A stretch of DNA of 64,000 nt from positions 330,001 through 394,000 of the forward strand of contig JABMCL010000934.1 of NCBI GenBank assembly GCA_018857735.1, written 5' to 3'. A program made the translations under genes and the position numbers. The notes under the pieces were generated by a model. The model saw only the letters and a list, made by a program, of their open reading frames with translations. It was not told the DNA's origin and searched no databases. The stretch comes from Alviniconcha marisindica (taxonomy: Eukaryota > Mollusca > Gastropoda > Provannidae). Shown one piece after another: positions 34,690-46,959 of the stretch (within the stretch, counting starts at the first letter, position 1; every line of letters starts with the position of its first letter).

Positions 34690-35220
34690 TCTGATTTTGT
34701 CAGTTTGACTACTGCAATAGCCTTCTGTCAGGTCTGCCCCAAAAACAGATTAAACGTCTACATGCAGTGCAAAAATGCTGCTGCAAGAACTGTCATGAAA
34801 TGCAAAAAAACAGATCACATCACTCCCATTCTTAGACAGCTTCATTGGCTTCCCATCCAGAAACAGATCTGCCACAAATCTGCCACTTACCAGTCAGTTC
34901 ATGATAACACCCCCCTCTACCTCTCTGATCTTCTCCATAACCACAACCCTTCTCGCCTTCTCAGATCAGCATCTAGATCTCTCCTTGATGTTCCCGGGCC
35001 CAGGGATTCCAAGACAAAGCGGTATGGCCAGCGAGCCTTCAGATATGTCGCTCCCTCCCTCTGGAATGTCCTCCCCGAGAGCATCAAGGAGAAGGACTCC
35101 ATTCAGTCTTTCAGATCTTCGCTGAAAACCCATTTCTTTACCTTGGGATCATAGTCAATGTGATTGCGTACGTGTACTTGTGCTGGTGCGTGTGTTGAGC
35201 GAAGCTGATGTTGCCATGTT

Positions 35221-35262
<42 letters not shown>

Positions 35263-35290
35263 TTTTTTTTCTGTTATTATTATTTGTAAC
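34690..35290 (+). mobile_element. LINE 3' end (reverse-transcriptase C-terminus)
   Basis: Plus strand: DYCNSLLSGLP-type start near 34710, then HITPILRQLHWLPIQKQI, YLSDLLHNHNPSRLLRSAS and QRAFRYVAPSLWNVLPESI, ending LKTHFFTLGS. This is the classic C-terminal domain of CR1/L2/Rex-like LINE proteins. 5'-truncated; the 3' UTR holds (GT)n at 35226-35262. Antisense to HTT. Confidence 0.92.
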
Positions 35291-35523
35291 TCTGCATATA
35301 TTTTTACATCTAACTGCTATGTCTAGTTGCACTTATAGGAAGGGGTGGGTGGGTAGAGGCTGTTTGTATTTTTTATTATGAGTGTCCTTTGGTAGTTTTT
35401 AGCTTGTGAGAGCTTACATGACTGTATGCACTGTGAATATGTGGGACTGTGAACATGCAAGGTTTTGAGTGGAAGTTTTTTTATGTACTATATACAAAAA
35501 TTTATTCATTCATTCATTCACAC

Positions 35524-35949
35524 CAAAGACACTACCTCCAAAAGCAGGACGCAGAATCGGCAAACGTCCGTCTGAGACTCAGCGGGCACACGCCCTTCCC
35601 AGGGAAACCTCCTGATGCACACAATGTACTGTGCGAAGGCAGCGGCCAGGCCAAAGTTCATGTCAAACCAGAGGTGGTCGGTGAACAAGTCCTCAATGCG
35701 CTCCATGTACTGACTGAGGCGGGGCGGGAGGACGGCTGCAAATGTCAGGCAGTGGTGGGGAAGAGGCAGGTGGTTGATGACGTTGTTGATGTGGCGGAAC
35801 ATGGTCAGCTGTGCCGCCTGGAACAAGGGGTCCAGGCTGGGCTCGGTGGGGGAGCTGCCGTGGTCCCAGTCCCTGTCCCGGTTGTAACGCAGCAGTGTGC
35901 GGAAAGCCCCAAGTGAGATGCACTCTTCCAGAATGGCCAGGTTAAACTC
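35524..35949 (-). CDS. HTT: HTT large exon (EFNLAILEECISLG...)
   Basis: Largest exon seen: 426 nt, 142 codons, phase 0 to 0. Acceptor CTGTCAAG, donor TTTG|GTGTGA (non-consensus at +3 to +5). Reads EFNLAILEECISLGAFRTLL, then MERIEDLFTDHLWFDMNFGL, AAAFAQYIVCIRRFP and VCRFCVLLLEVVSL. Human: EFNLSLLAPCLSLGMSEI, WSKLNDLFGD, ARALAQYLVVVSKLPSH, VKFVVATLEALSW. Confidence 0.95.
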
Positions 35950-36045
35950 CTTGACAGACAGAGAGGGGTGGCCAGGTTAAACTCCTTGACAGACAGAGAG
36001 GGGTGGCCAGGTTAAACTCCTTGACAGACAGAGAGGGGTGGCCAG
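35950..36045 (-). repeat. Acceptor-copy array of the HTT exon at 35524-35949
   Basis: Two extra copies plus a partial of CCTCTCTGTCTGTCAAG| followed by exon start GAGTTTAACCTGGCC, about 35 bp each. Confidence 0.95.
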
Positions 36046-36263
36046 GTTAAACCAAATGTCCAACAACTCACCTTTGTCATAGTGATGGAGAGAATGTCAC
36101 CAAATGTCCAACAACTCACCTTTGTCATAGTGATGGAGAGAATGTCACCAAACGTCCAACAACTCACCTTTGTCATAGTGATGGAGAGAATGTCACCAAA
36201 CGTCCAACAACTCACCTTTGTCATAGTGATGGAGAGAATGTCACCAAATGTCCAACAACTCAC
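36046..36263 (-). repeat. 48-bp donor-copy array of the HTT exon at 36264-36383
   Basis: Four to five copies of exon end (ILSITMTK) with CAAAG|GTGAGTTGTTGG. Every copy keeps the strong donor AAAG|GTGAGT. It abuts the acceptor array at 35950-36045, together making up the whole intron. Confidence 0.96.
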
Positions 36264-36383
36264 CTTTGTCATAGTGATGGAGAGAATGTCACTATAGTCC
36301 AGTCTCTGAAGCAGGAATGCGCACTCTCGCACTTTGGGGGAAGCGGAAAAACACTGGTCTCTGGTGATGCCCATGAAGAACTC
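36264..36383 (-). CDS. HTT: HTT exon (EFFMGITRDQCF...SITMTK)
   Basis: Acceptor CTCCCAG, donor ACAAAG|GTGAGT. 120 nt, phase 0 to 0. Reads EFFMGITRDQCFSASPKVRE and CAFLLQRLDYSDILSITMTK. Human: [39 protein letters not shown]. Its end and donor are repeated five times in the adjoining intron. Confidence 0.94.
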
Positions 36384-36464
36384 CTGGGAGATTAAAAACC
36401 ACGCAGAACTGTTGTAGCTGTGCTAAAATCAAACCCTTGGACTTTGTGAAAACACAAATCTGAA

Positions 36465-36725
36465 AGTCACAAAACAAGGAGGAACTACCCTTTGCTCAAG
36501 GTCAGTTCCACATCAGTATTACATTGGTGATAATTCACAAAACAAGGAGGAACTACCCTTTGCTCAATGTCAGTTCCACATCAGTATTACATTGGTGATA
36601 ATTCACAAAACAAGGAGGAACTATCCTGTGCTCAAAATCGATTCCACATCAGTATTACATTGGTGATAATTCACAAAACAAGGAGGAACTATCCTGTGCT
36701 CAAAATCAATTCCACATCAGCATCA
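36465..36725. repeat. 66-bp minisatellite, 4 copies (plus a fifth at 39228-39300)
   Basis: Unit TTCACAAAACAAGGAGGAAC, then ACATCAGTATTACATTGGTG. A diverged fifth copy lies right of the LINE, so the LINE appears to have inserted into this array. Confidence 0.85.
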
Positions 36726-36797
36726 TATTAATATAATAATAAAATTATTTATGGTGCCCCATCTCATAAGAGCCCAGAGAGCTTACAAAGACATAAG

Positions 36798-36854
<57 letters not shown>

Positions 36855-36876
36855 CACACACACACACACACTCTCC

Positions 36877-36918
<42 letters not shown>

Positions 36919-36923
36919 CACAT

Positions 36924-36995
<72 letters not shown>

Positions 36996-39225
36996 TATTG
37001 GTGATGAGTTGGTACAATGAGAAGAAAACAACAGATCAGTATGCAAAAGAGATGGTTTTCAGTTCCAGATCAAAGGTCCAATGTATTGAAAGGATCTGTC
37101 CCCCAAGGTCTTTCTGCCCATCCTATGAACCTGGAAGAGCCAGGTATCTGAGGCTGAGTGAAGAGAGCGAGAAAAGAGTAGAGATGAAGCAACTGAGAGA
37201 GGTATGGAGGAGCTGTACCAGAGACAATGTGAAAGCAGATGAGAGCTACTTTGTATTGAATCCGGCTGCTGATTGGTTGCCAGTGGGCAGTGGATATCAT
37301 AAAGTAAAGGAGTGATGTGGGCAGACTGAGGAGTTTTGAAGATGAGGTCAGCTGAGCAGCTGATCACTCTCTGAATTTTATCAAGGAGAACCTGCGGAGA
37401 GCCAGCAAGAACAGCATTACAATAATCAAGTTTTGAGAGAACAAGAGAGGAAGCGAGGGTTTGGGTGGCTTAAAAAAAAAAAGATGCTGTTGGATTGAAC
37501 TGATCCACCTGATCTCCAGGTAAGCAAGTAGAGTTTGTTCACCTGTTCCTTCAATGCAAGCTGGCTGTCAAAAATGACACCAAGGTTACAAGGTGCATTG
37601 GAAAATGGGATGTCACTGTGACCCACACATAATGAAGATGGAAGATCAATTCCAGGAGCAGAGCCTATCAGAAGAATTTCTGTTTTGTTGTCATTTAACT
37701 GAAGTTTATTCTGAACTACTAGACTTTCACATCTGAAACGCACGGTTCGATGGTCCGAGCGAGAGTGAATGCTTCAAAAGAATCAGATTTGTACAGTTCA
37801 GTATCATCAGCAAACATGTGATGAGAGACAGAGTGGTGACTAATTACACCAGAAAGAGGCTGAGTATACAAAATGAAAAGAACTGGCCCCAGGACAGAGC
37901 CCTAGGGAACCCCACAAGTCAGAAGTGAAGGAGAGGACTTTACTTCATTTACAGTTACTACCTGTGTTCCTACCTTGCAGGTAAGAACAGAAGCAGGACA
38001 AAGCAAGATCCCAAATACCAAGTGTTTTCGAGGCGTCAGAAGAGTGTTATGATCAGTAGTGTTAAACTTAAAGGCAGCAAGCAGTCGGAATGGAGAAAGA
38101 GCCAGGGTCTGAAGCAGTCAGCAGTGTTAAAGGCAGCAAGCAGAGTGTGAATGGAGAAAGAGCCAGGGCCTGAAGCAGTCAGTAGTGTTAAAGGCAGCAA
38201 GCAGTGTGAATGGAGAAAGAGCCAGGGCCTGAAGCAGTCAGTAGTGTTAAAGGCAGCAAGCAGAGAGTGAATGAAGAAAGAGCCAGGGCCTGAAGCAGTC
38301 AGCAGTGTTAAAGGCAGCAAGCAGAGTGTGAATGGAGAAAGAGCCAGGGTCTGAAGCAGTCAGCAGTGTTAAAGGCAGCAAGCAGAGTGTGAATGGAGAA
38401 AGAGCCAGGGTCTGAAGCAGTCAGCAGTGTTAAAGGCAGCAAGCAGAGTGTGAATGGAGAAAGAGCCAGGGTCTGAAGCAGTCAGCAGTGTTAAAGGCAG
38501 CAAGCAGAGTGTGAATGGAGAAAGAGCCAGGGTCTGAAGCAGTCAGCAGTGTTAAAGGCAGCAAGCAGAGTGTGAATGGAGAAAGAGCCAGGGTCTGAAG
38601 CAGTCAGCAGTGTTAAAGGCAGCAAGCAGAGTGTGAATGGAGAAAGAGCCAGGGTCTGAAGCAGTCAGCAGTGTTAAAGGCAGCAAGCAGAGTGTGAATG
38701 GAGAAAGAGCCAGGGTCTGAAGCAGTCAGCAGTGTTAAAGGCAGCAAGCAGAGAGTGAATGGAGAAAGAGCCAGGGCCTGAAGCAGTCAGCAGTGTTAAA
38801 GGCAGCAAGCAGAGAGTGAATGGAGAAAGAGCCAGGGTCTGAAGCAGTCAGCAGTGTTAAAGGCAGCAAGCAGAGTGTGAATGGAGAAAGAGCCAGGGTC
38901 TGAAGCAGTCAGCAGTGTTAAAGGCAGCAAGCAGAGAGTGAATGGAGAAAGAGCCAGGGCCTGAAGCAGTCAGCAGTGTTAAAGGCAGCAAGCAGAGAGT
39001 GAATGGAGAAAGAGCCAGGGCCTGAAGCAGTCAGAAGGTCACTGAAAACACGAAGGAGAGCTGTCTTGGAATCGTGTTTTGGGCAGTCAGCTGACTGGAA
39101 GGCGTACCAAAGATTGTTTTGAACAAGTTGACAAAGAAGCTGGTCAAGAACAATTTTCTCAGTAAGTTTGGACGCGCAGGACAGACACGAAACAGGCTTA
39201 AAGTCTTTAAGCACATTCAGTAGTA
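36726..39225 (-). mobile_element. LINE (CR1/L2-like) with an internal minisatellite
   Basis: Minus strand in order: FKPVSCLSCASKLTEKIV and LLCQLVQNNLWYAFQSAD (39216-39070, RT fingers), a 61-bp array (39040-38055) in the motif A region, then GSVLGPVLFILYTQPLSG and MFADDTELY (about 37900-37780, motifs B and C, FADD), LNDNKTEILLIGSAPG (37680), and ARYLRL / QPISSRIQYKVALICFHIV (37300-37050). The 3' tail has (CA)n at 36799-36993 and ATAATAATAAAATTATT. Frameshifts and stops show it is dead. Confidence 0.9.
38055..39045 (-). repeat. 61-bp minisatellite inside the LINE RT, about 16 copies
   Basis: Unit GAAGCAGTCAGCAGTGTTAA, AGGCAGCAAGCAGAGTGTGA, then ATGGAGAAAGAGCCAGGGTCT. Minus-strand translation includes DLLTASGPGSFSIH and LLAAFNTAD, copies of the RT stretch just before and through motif A (usual LSAAFDTID). 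Confidence 0.93.
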
Positions 39226-39299
39226 ATCCAGCAACAAAGGAGGAACAACATTGTGCTCAAAGCCAGCTGTGGGTCAGCATTTCACCGGTGATAAGCCAT

Positions 39300-40250
<951 letters not shown>

Positions 40251-40259
40251 GACAGATCC

Positions 40260-40452
40260 CCAGTGCAGTCCAATGACTACTTTCTATCAGGCATATCCTA
40301 ACATTGAAATGACCACTTTCTTTCAGGCATATCCCAACACTGAAATGACCACTTTCTTTCAGGCATATCCCAACACTGAAATGACCACTTTCTATCAGGC
40401 ATATCCCAACACTGAAATGACCACCTTCTTTCCGGCATACCCCGACACTGAC
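40260..40452 (-). repeat. 31-bp array beside the HTT donor at 40452
   Basis: Five units; minus strand TTTCAGTGTTGGGATATGCC copies the region across the donor, true sequence GACAAG|GTCAGTGTCGGGGTATGCC, but the units lack the GT (TTTCAG|TGTTGGG). Confidence 0.85.
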
Positions 40453-40588
40453 CTTGTCAATGTCCACATCCTTCACCGGTGTGGAAGTCAAGGCCAGAGG
40501 GTGTGTCCTCTCAGGAGATACAGACACTTGTGAAGATGGACACGTCATGGTTCGCACTTTGTCAAGCAGGGAGGCTAGCCTCTCATGT
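40453..40588 (-). CDS. HTT: HTT exon (HERLASLLDKVR...DIDK)
   Basis: Acceptor TGTGGCAG, donor GACAAG|GTCAGT. 136 nt, phase 2 in and 0 out, 45 whole codons. Reads HERLASLLDKVRTM, a Ser/Pro-rich stretch (SSQVSVSPERTHPLALTSTP), then VKDVDIDK. Human: HQRLYSLLDRFRLS, SPSPPVSSHPLDGD, ETVSPDKDW. This is a flexible loop near the start of the C-HEAT domain. Confidence 0.95.
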
Positions 40589-41054
40589 CTGCCACAGCAA
40601 GTACACAAGTTAACATCCATATGACACACAGGTCAGCCTCTCATGTCTGCCAACACATGTACACAAGTTAACATCCGTATGACACACAGGTCAGCCTCTC
40701 ATGTCTGCCAACACATGTACACAAGTTAACATCTGTATGACACACAGGTCAGCCTCTCATGTCTGCCAACACATGTACACAAGTTAACATCCGTATGACA
40801 CACAGGTCAGCCTCTCATCTCTGCCAACACATGTACACAAGTTAACATCGGTATGACACACAGGTCAGCCTCTCATCTCTGCCAACACATGTACACAAGT
40901 TAACATCGGTATGACACACAGGTCAGCCTCTCATCTCTGCCAACACATGTACACAAGTTAACATCCGTATGACACACAGGTCAGCCTCTCATCTCTGACA
41001 ACACAAGTATACAAGTTAACATCCGTATGCCTCTCATCTCTGCCAACACAGGTA
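40589..41054 (-). repeat. 58- to 60-bp acceptor-copy array of the HTT exon at 40453-40588
   Basis: About eight units; minus strand TGTGTTGGCAG|ACATGAGAGG then CTGACCTGTG, matching true TGCTGTGGCAG|ACATGAGAGGCTAGC. Intact AG and exon start in most units. Confidence 0.95.
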
Positions 41055-43274
41055 CATATATGACTTAGTGCCAAAAGGTGCGCAAATGGGGGGTCTGATT
41101 TTTGACTGTCAATAAAATCTGTTTCAAACACTTTGTCTTGTTGTTGCTTTCTGTGTGCATTCATAAATGGTCAGTATCACAGTGGACAAATATGACTCCA
41201 ATTGGGAAAGCAGGTGGAGGAAATATTATTTTCTGAAAGTGAAAGGCGCCACAAAATTTGCCCTGAAAAGGGGCCCAGTCATGGTGATGCTTTCGTGTTT
41301 CTTTCATTGTACATGACGAAATCAAACATTACCTAAGTCACCATTTCACAGAGGAGATATCGCTTTACACATTGCATTATAAAATCGATTATCACTAAGT
41401 TTTTTTTTTGGAGTTAGAGGCCCCGAAATATCCTCAGTCGAACGTTATGTGTGTTGAAATGTTTTATGACCAGCACCCGAAAATCTAGTGAAAAAACCTG
41501 ACTTCTCTTTCGTTGAAACTTTACTCCAGTCACTGTGGTACATCACTGCATCAGGCGCCAATGTTTTATTTTACTGCAAATGTCTGGGTAGTTTTTAAAA
41601 GATATTTTCCATTCTTCATAAAATTGTTGCAATAAATAACATTCAACAAAGTATTAGATTAAACAAGCAAAAATAAAATAATAAAGTGTCGCGCTTTTGG
41701 CACTACATCCGGTTAGCCATGTTACACATCTGGGTCATTTGCTTTTAGCACATGGCCGCCATGGAAGAGATTTCTGATATGCGAAAGGTGTGTGGTAATA
41801 TTTTTGAAGACCGTAAAAAAGGCGTAACGTTCAACTTAATTTAAACGTTCATCAGGAGATTTAGTCAAATCTTCCGGTTATACGAGTATTTATACTGGTA
41901 TATGCCGAATCTTTTAAAAGTATCGGAATGTTAGCATACAGAGCGAGTTTTTGTTGCTGTCAATCTAAAGCTGGTTCAGATGCCTTCGTAAATTTTTTTC
42001 ACCGAGTTTCTTACAACATGGGTGTGTGTTGAAATCATAATGTGCGACAGCAGATTGGTTATAAACAGTATATTTGATCGTACTCTTTACATTTTTTGCT
42101 TGCACTTAACGCAGTTCATTTTGTTTACAAACCACGCCTTCAAACAAATCATCATATATGGTAGACAATTCAAATTTACCAGGTTAAAGTCATCAAGTTA
42201 GGTGTTGAACATTACGATTTCAACACGAGCTGTGGAAATAATATTTGACATAATTATAGTGACCATGCCTGTTGCTTCCAGAGTTCTAAAAATGTAAGGT
42301 GCCGATCTTAATAGCATTATTCTTTGGCTGTGATTTTTTTAGTAATATTTATAAATTTTTTAAATTTTTTTATTTTTAATTCTTTCACTTTTTAAATTAA
42401 CTGTTCAACTATTTTTGTCCTAGGCACCCGAGTCAAATGACCAAAAAAACGCATGGATGACAGGTTGCTGTGTTTTCCGTGACATCCAAAAGCAGCAAAA
42501 GTTGCACTCCTCTTACTTGCTCCATTCTCTTACAAAACACTTACTTGTTTGTTAAATAATAAGTATTACTTATTTTTTTATGAAAAACAATGTTGTCTCA
42601 TTAACGTTATGTTTTTCCACCACAACAAAATTTAAAGCAGCAAAAACTGTTCACATGGAAATAGTTATGTGCTTTTTACTTTACAGAATAAAAAGTTACT
42701 GATTTTTCTTTTCATCAAAAAACAGCATTACATCTTGTTGAAATAGTAACGTACGAAATTTCTTAATCATTTGCGTTTTTGGGCAAGAAAGCTTTAAAAT
42801 TTTAGAAAATATCATAAATCTTCTTGCACATATTGTTCTAAAAGAATAATGTTTATGTTTCAAAAGTGTTCTTTTTATCATTTAAAAATTTCAAACTGGT
42901 GTATGTTGAATTATCTATTGCAACAAACTATGTTTGCATGCTGTTGTATGTGACACAGAACAACAACAGTTCACTTGGTAATATCATGTGGATCACATCT
43001 TGTAAGATCAGTTGGGTTTTCGCAGTTAACTGCATATTAGCAGCACAGTGATGTGGGCTTGTTGTAAGTGTAAAGTTCAACATATTGTCACAAATCACAC
43101 TGAAAGTCAAATTTCTCAGGAAAAGAAGAGCAGCACTGCCTTCTCCCTTCACTGGTGGATGACTTCACATGTGTTCATTCAAAAAATGCATTACTCACTC
43201 ACATCCTGTCAACTTTATTTTCTTGTACCTCTGTCCTCTTTTCTTGCACACTTTTTGGCACTAAGTCATGTATG
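41055..43274. mobile_element. 2.2-kb element with 31-bp terminal inverted repeats
   Basis: Left end CATATATGACTTAGTGCCAA (41055-41085) and the inverted right end CATACATGACTTAGTGCCAA (43244-43274) match over 31 bp with three differences. It interrupts the HTT acceptor array, copies of which continue on both sides. The interior is AT-rich with no transposase; ATGGCCGCCATGGAAGAGAT at 41751 looks like a good start codon context but the frame is short. Class and target duplication not resolved. Confidence 0.8.
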
Positions 43275-43805
43275 TTAACATCCATCTGACATACAGGTCA
43301 GCCTCTCATCTCTGCCAACACAAGTTAACATCCATATGACATACAGGTCAGCCTCTCATCTCTGCCAACACAAGTTAACATCCATATGACACAAATGTCA
43401 GCCTCTCATCTCTGCCAACACAAGTTAACATCCATATGACATACAGGTTAGCCTTCATCTCTGCCAACACAAGTTAACATCCATATGACACACAGGTCAG
43501 CCTTCATCTCTGCCAACCAAGTTAACATCCATATGACACAAAGGTCAGCCTCTCATCTCTCCCAAACTCAATTTAACACCATATGACATAAGGTCAGCCT
43601 CTCATCTCTGCCAAACAAGTTAACATCTGTATGACATACAGGTCAGCCTCTCATCTCTGCCAACACAATTTAACATCCATATGACAACAGGTCAGCCTCT
43701 CATCTCTGCCAACACAAGTTAACATCCATATGACATACAGGTCAGCCTCTCATCTCTGCCAACACAAGTTAACATCCATATGACACACAGGTCAGACTTC
43801 CATCT
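43275..43805 (-). repeat. 46-bp acceptor-copy array, second part
   Basis: About 11 units of the same family as 40589-41054, lacking the ATGTACAC block (TGTTGGCAG|AGATGAGAGG on the minus strand). Confidence 0.93.
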
Positions 43806-43964
43806 CTGCCACAGCCAGCGCTTTTGAAGCCAGCCAAGCTGCTGGAACAAACAAAACTGGAGACATATAGTGAGTGTGTGCAGACAGACACACTTGTCTG
43901 ATTAATATTCCAGGAGATTTAAAACCATGAAATGCATGACCAAACCACTATGACCATGAGTCAA

Positions 43965-44372
43965 ATTCTTACTGCTTGCTTACTGTCCTAGCATGAAAAC
44001 CACAATGTTTAAGTGCACTTTATGCTGCTTGCTTGCTGCCCTAGCACACCACACTGTGGTAGTCAAGTGCTTGCTCGCTGCCCTAGCACACCGCACTGTG
44101 GTAGTCAAGTGCTTGCTCGCTGCCCTAGCACACCGCACTGTGGGAGTCAAATGCTTGCTCGCTGCCCTAGCACACCACACTGTGGGAGTCAAATGCTTGC
44201 TCGCTGCCCTAGCACACCGCACTGTGGTAGTCAAATGCTTGCTCGCTGCCCTAGCACACCGCACTGTGGTAGTCAAATGCTTGCTCGCTGCCCTAGCACA
44301 CCGCACTGTGGGAGTCAAATGCTTGCTTGCTGCCCTAGCACACCACAGTGTATGAGTCAAATGCTTGCTTAC
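43965..44372 (-). repeat. 42-bp array from the HTT donor at 44372
   Basis: About nine units. Outermost and exon-proximal units keep GACAGTAAGCAAGCA (true donor AGACA|GTAAGCAAGCA); the seven internal ones read GGGCAGCGAGCAAGC, so GT has become GC throughout the homogenised core. Confidence 0.9.
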
Positions 44373-44449
44373 TGTCTTATCAAACCATTGGATTTCATGA
44401 AGTGGAGAAGTTTCTCCAAGTCTTCTTGGGGCAGCTGCTTGCTGCTTTC
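44373..44449 (-). CDS. HTT: HTT exon (ESSKQLPQEDLEKLLHFMK)
   Basis: Acceptor GGTTGCAG, donor AGACA|GTAAGC. 77 nt, phase 0 in and 2 out. Reads ESSKQLPQEDLEKLLHFMKS then NGLIR, matching human [26 protein letters not shown]. The join to the next exon (CA|A, Gln, then HERLASLLDK) keeps the human register QRHQRLYSLLDR. Confidence 0.96.
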
Positions 44450-44739
44450 CTGCAACCAAACAAAACACGTTAAGCTGTTACATCATCAACACACACTAAG
44501 TCATTCACCAAAACACAAGTCATTCTACCATCAGATCATATCCAGTGATTACATCATCAAAACACATCAATTCGCACATCCTCAAATCACGGTGAGTCCA
44601 CACATCATGTCACATCGAGTCATTATACATGCCAAAGTTTAAAGACAAACCAGAAGAGCTCAGTGCCTCTCTCCATGTCACTAACATTTGCAAACTAAAC
44701 AAGAAAGCAGAACACAAGACACACTGCAGAAGCTCAACA

Positions 44740-45800
44740 AGAAGGAAATATAGCACGACAAGACAGACTACAAAAACATAACGTGACAAAACAGACTACA
44801 GAAACACAACACGACAAGACAGACTACAAAAACACAACACAACAAGACAGACTACAAAAACATAGCACGACAAGACAGACTACAAAAATATAACGCAACG
44901 AGACAGACTACAGAAACACAACATGACAAGACAGACTACAAGCCAAACTACAAAAACACGACAAGACAGACTACAAAAATATAACATGACAAGACAGCCT
45001 ACAAAAACACAACATGACAAGACAGACTACAGAAACATAACACAACAAGGCAGACTACAGAAACATAACATGACAAGACAGACTACAAAAACACAACACG
45101 ACAAGACAGACTACAGAAACACAACATGACAAGACAGACTATAGAAACACAACACGACAAGACAGACTACAAAAACACAACACGACAAGACAAGACAGAC
45201 TACAGAAACATAACATGACAAGGCAGACTACAGAAACATAACATGACAAGACAGACTACAAAAACATAACATGACAAGGCAGACTACAGAAACATAACAT
45301 GACAAGACAGACTACAAAAACATAACACGACAAGACAGACTACAAAAACACAACACGACAAGACAGACTACAGAAACACAACATGTCAAGACAGACTACA
45401 AAAACATAACATGACAAGACAGACTACAGAAACACAACATGACAAGACAGACTACAAAAACATAACATGATAAGACAGACTACAAACACACAGCACGACA
45501 AGACAGACTACAGAAACATAACATGACAAGACAGACTACAAAAACATAACACAACAAGACAGACTACGAAAACACAATACGACAAGACAGACTACTGAAT
45601 CATAACACTACAAGACAGACTACTCAAACATAACACAACAGGACAGACTACAGAAACATAACACAACAGGATAGACTACAGAAACATAACACAACAGGAT
45701 AGACTACAGAAACATAACACTACAAGACAGACTACAGAAACATAACACAACAGGACAGACTACAGAAACATAACACAACAGGACAGACTACAGAAGCCCA
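44740..45800. repeat. 28-bp minisatellite, about 38 copies
   Basis: Unit ACGACAAGACAGACTACAAA plus AACACAAC. Confidence 0.95.
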
Positions 45801-46017
45801 ACAAGAAGGAGACAGACCATGCAACAGATGACATGGTTTGTTGCATTGTACTGCAAAATATCCCCCCCCCCACCCCCCCCAAACCCACCCCCACGCACAC
45901 ACACACAATAAGTCTGTTATTGTCAGTATACTGTATCCCAGTCTGTTTGAACCAGGTCTAATTATAAGTAACAGTATACTGTATCCCACTCTGAACCAGG
46001 TCTAATTATAAGTACAA

Positions 46018-46940
46018 TATACAGTCCCCCCTGTACTCTCCGGGCAGGAAAACACTCCCCCTGTGCTCCCAGGGCAGGAAAAGTCCCCCCTGTGCTCCCC
46101 AGGCAGGAAAACACTCCCCCTGTACTCCCAGGGCAGGAAAACACTCCCCCTGTGCTCCCAGGGCAGGAACAGTCCCCCCCTGTGCTCCCCGGGCAGGAAA
46201 ACACTCCCCCTGTACTCCCAGGGCAGGAAAACACTTCCCCTGTGCTCCCAGGGCAGGAAAAAACTCCCTCTGTGCTCCCAGGACAGGAAAACAGTCCCCC
46301 TGTACTCCCAGGGCAGGAACAGTCCCCCCTGTGCTCCCAGGGCAGGAAAACTCCCCCTGTACTCCCAGGGCAGGAACACTCCCCCTGTACTCCCAGGGCA
46401 GGAAAACAGTCCCCCTGTGCTCCCAGGGCAGGAAAACACTCCCCCTGTGCTCCCAGGGCAGGAAAAAACTCCCCCTGTGCTCCCAGGACAGGAAAACAGT
46501 CCCCCTGTACTCCCAGGGCAGGAACAGTCCCCCTGTACTCCCAGGGCAGGAAAACACTCCCCCTGTACTCCCAGGGCAGGAAAACACTCCCCCTGTGCTC
46601 CCAGGGCAGGAAAAGTCCCCCTGTGCTCCCAGGGCGAGGAACACTCCCCCTGTGCTCCCAGGGCAGGAAAACACTCCCCCTGTGCTCCCAGGGCAGGAAA
46701 ACAGTCCCCCCTGTGCTCCCCGGGCAGGAAAACATTCCCCCTGTGCTCCCAGGGCAGGAAAACACTCCCCCTGTGCTCCCAGGGCAGGAACAGTCCCCCC
46801 TGTGCTCCCCGGGCAGGAAAACACTCCCCCTGTACTCCCAGGGCAGGAAAACACTCCCCCTGTGCTCCCAGGGCAGGAACAGTCCCCCTTGTGCTCCCCG
46901 GGCAGGAAAACACTCCCCCTGTACTCCCAGGGCAGGACGT
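46018..46940. repeat. About 30-bp minisatellite, about 31 copies
   Basis: Unit CCCCCTGTGCTCCCAGGGCA with GGAAAACACT. Long ORFs in four frames (up to 350 codons, some collagen-like PGSTGG) are repeat translations. Confidence 0.95.
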
Positions 46941-46959
46941 AGGGGCCAGGAGCTAAGGG

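Noticed and set aside
34705..39216. Host genes for the RT-like ORFs
   Set aside because: Motifs are those of LINE reverse transcriptases, with frameshifts and LINE-type 3' tails.
43805..43860. Extra HTT exon reading SSLAGFKSAGCGR before HERLASLLDK
   Set aside because: The exon at 44373-44449 already supplies the homologous NGLIRQ with correct phase (CA|A), and this block has no donor of the right phase.
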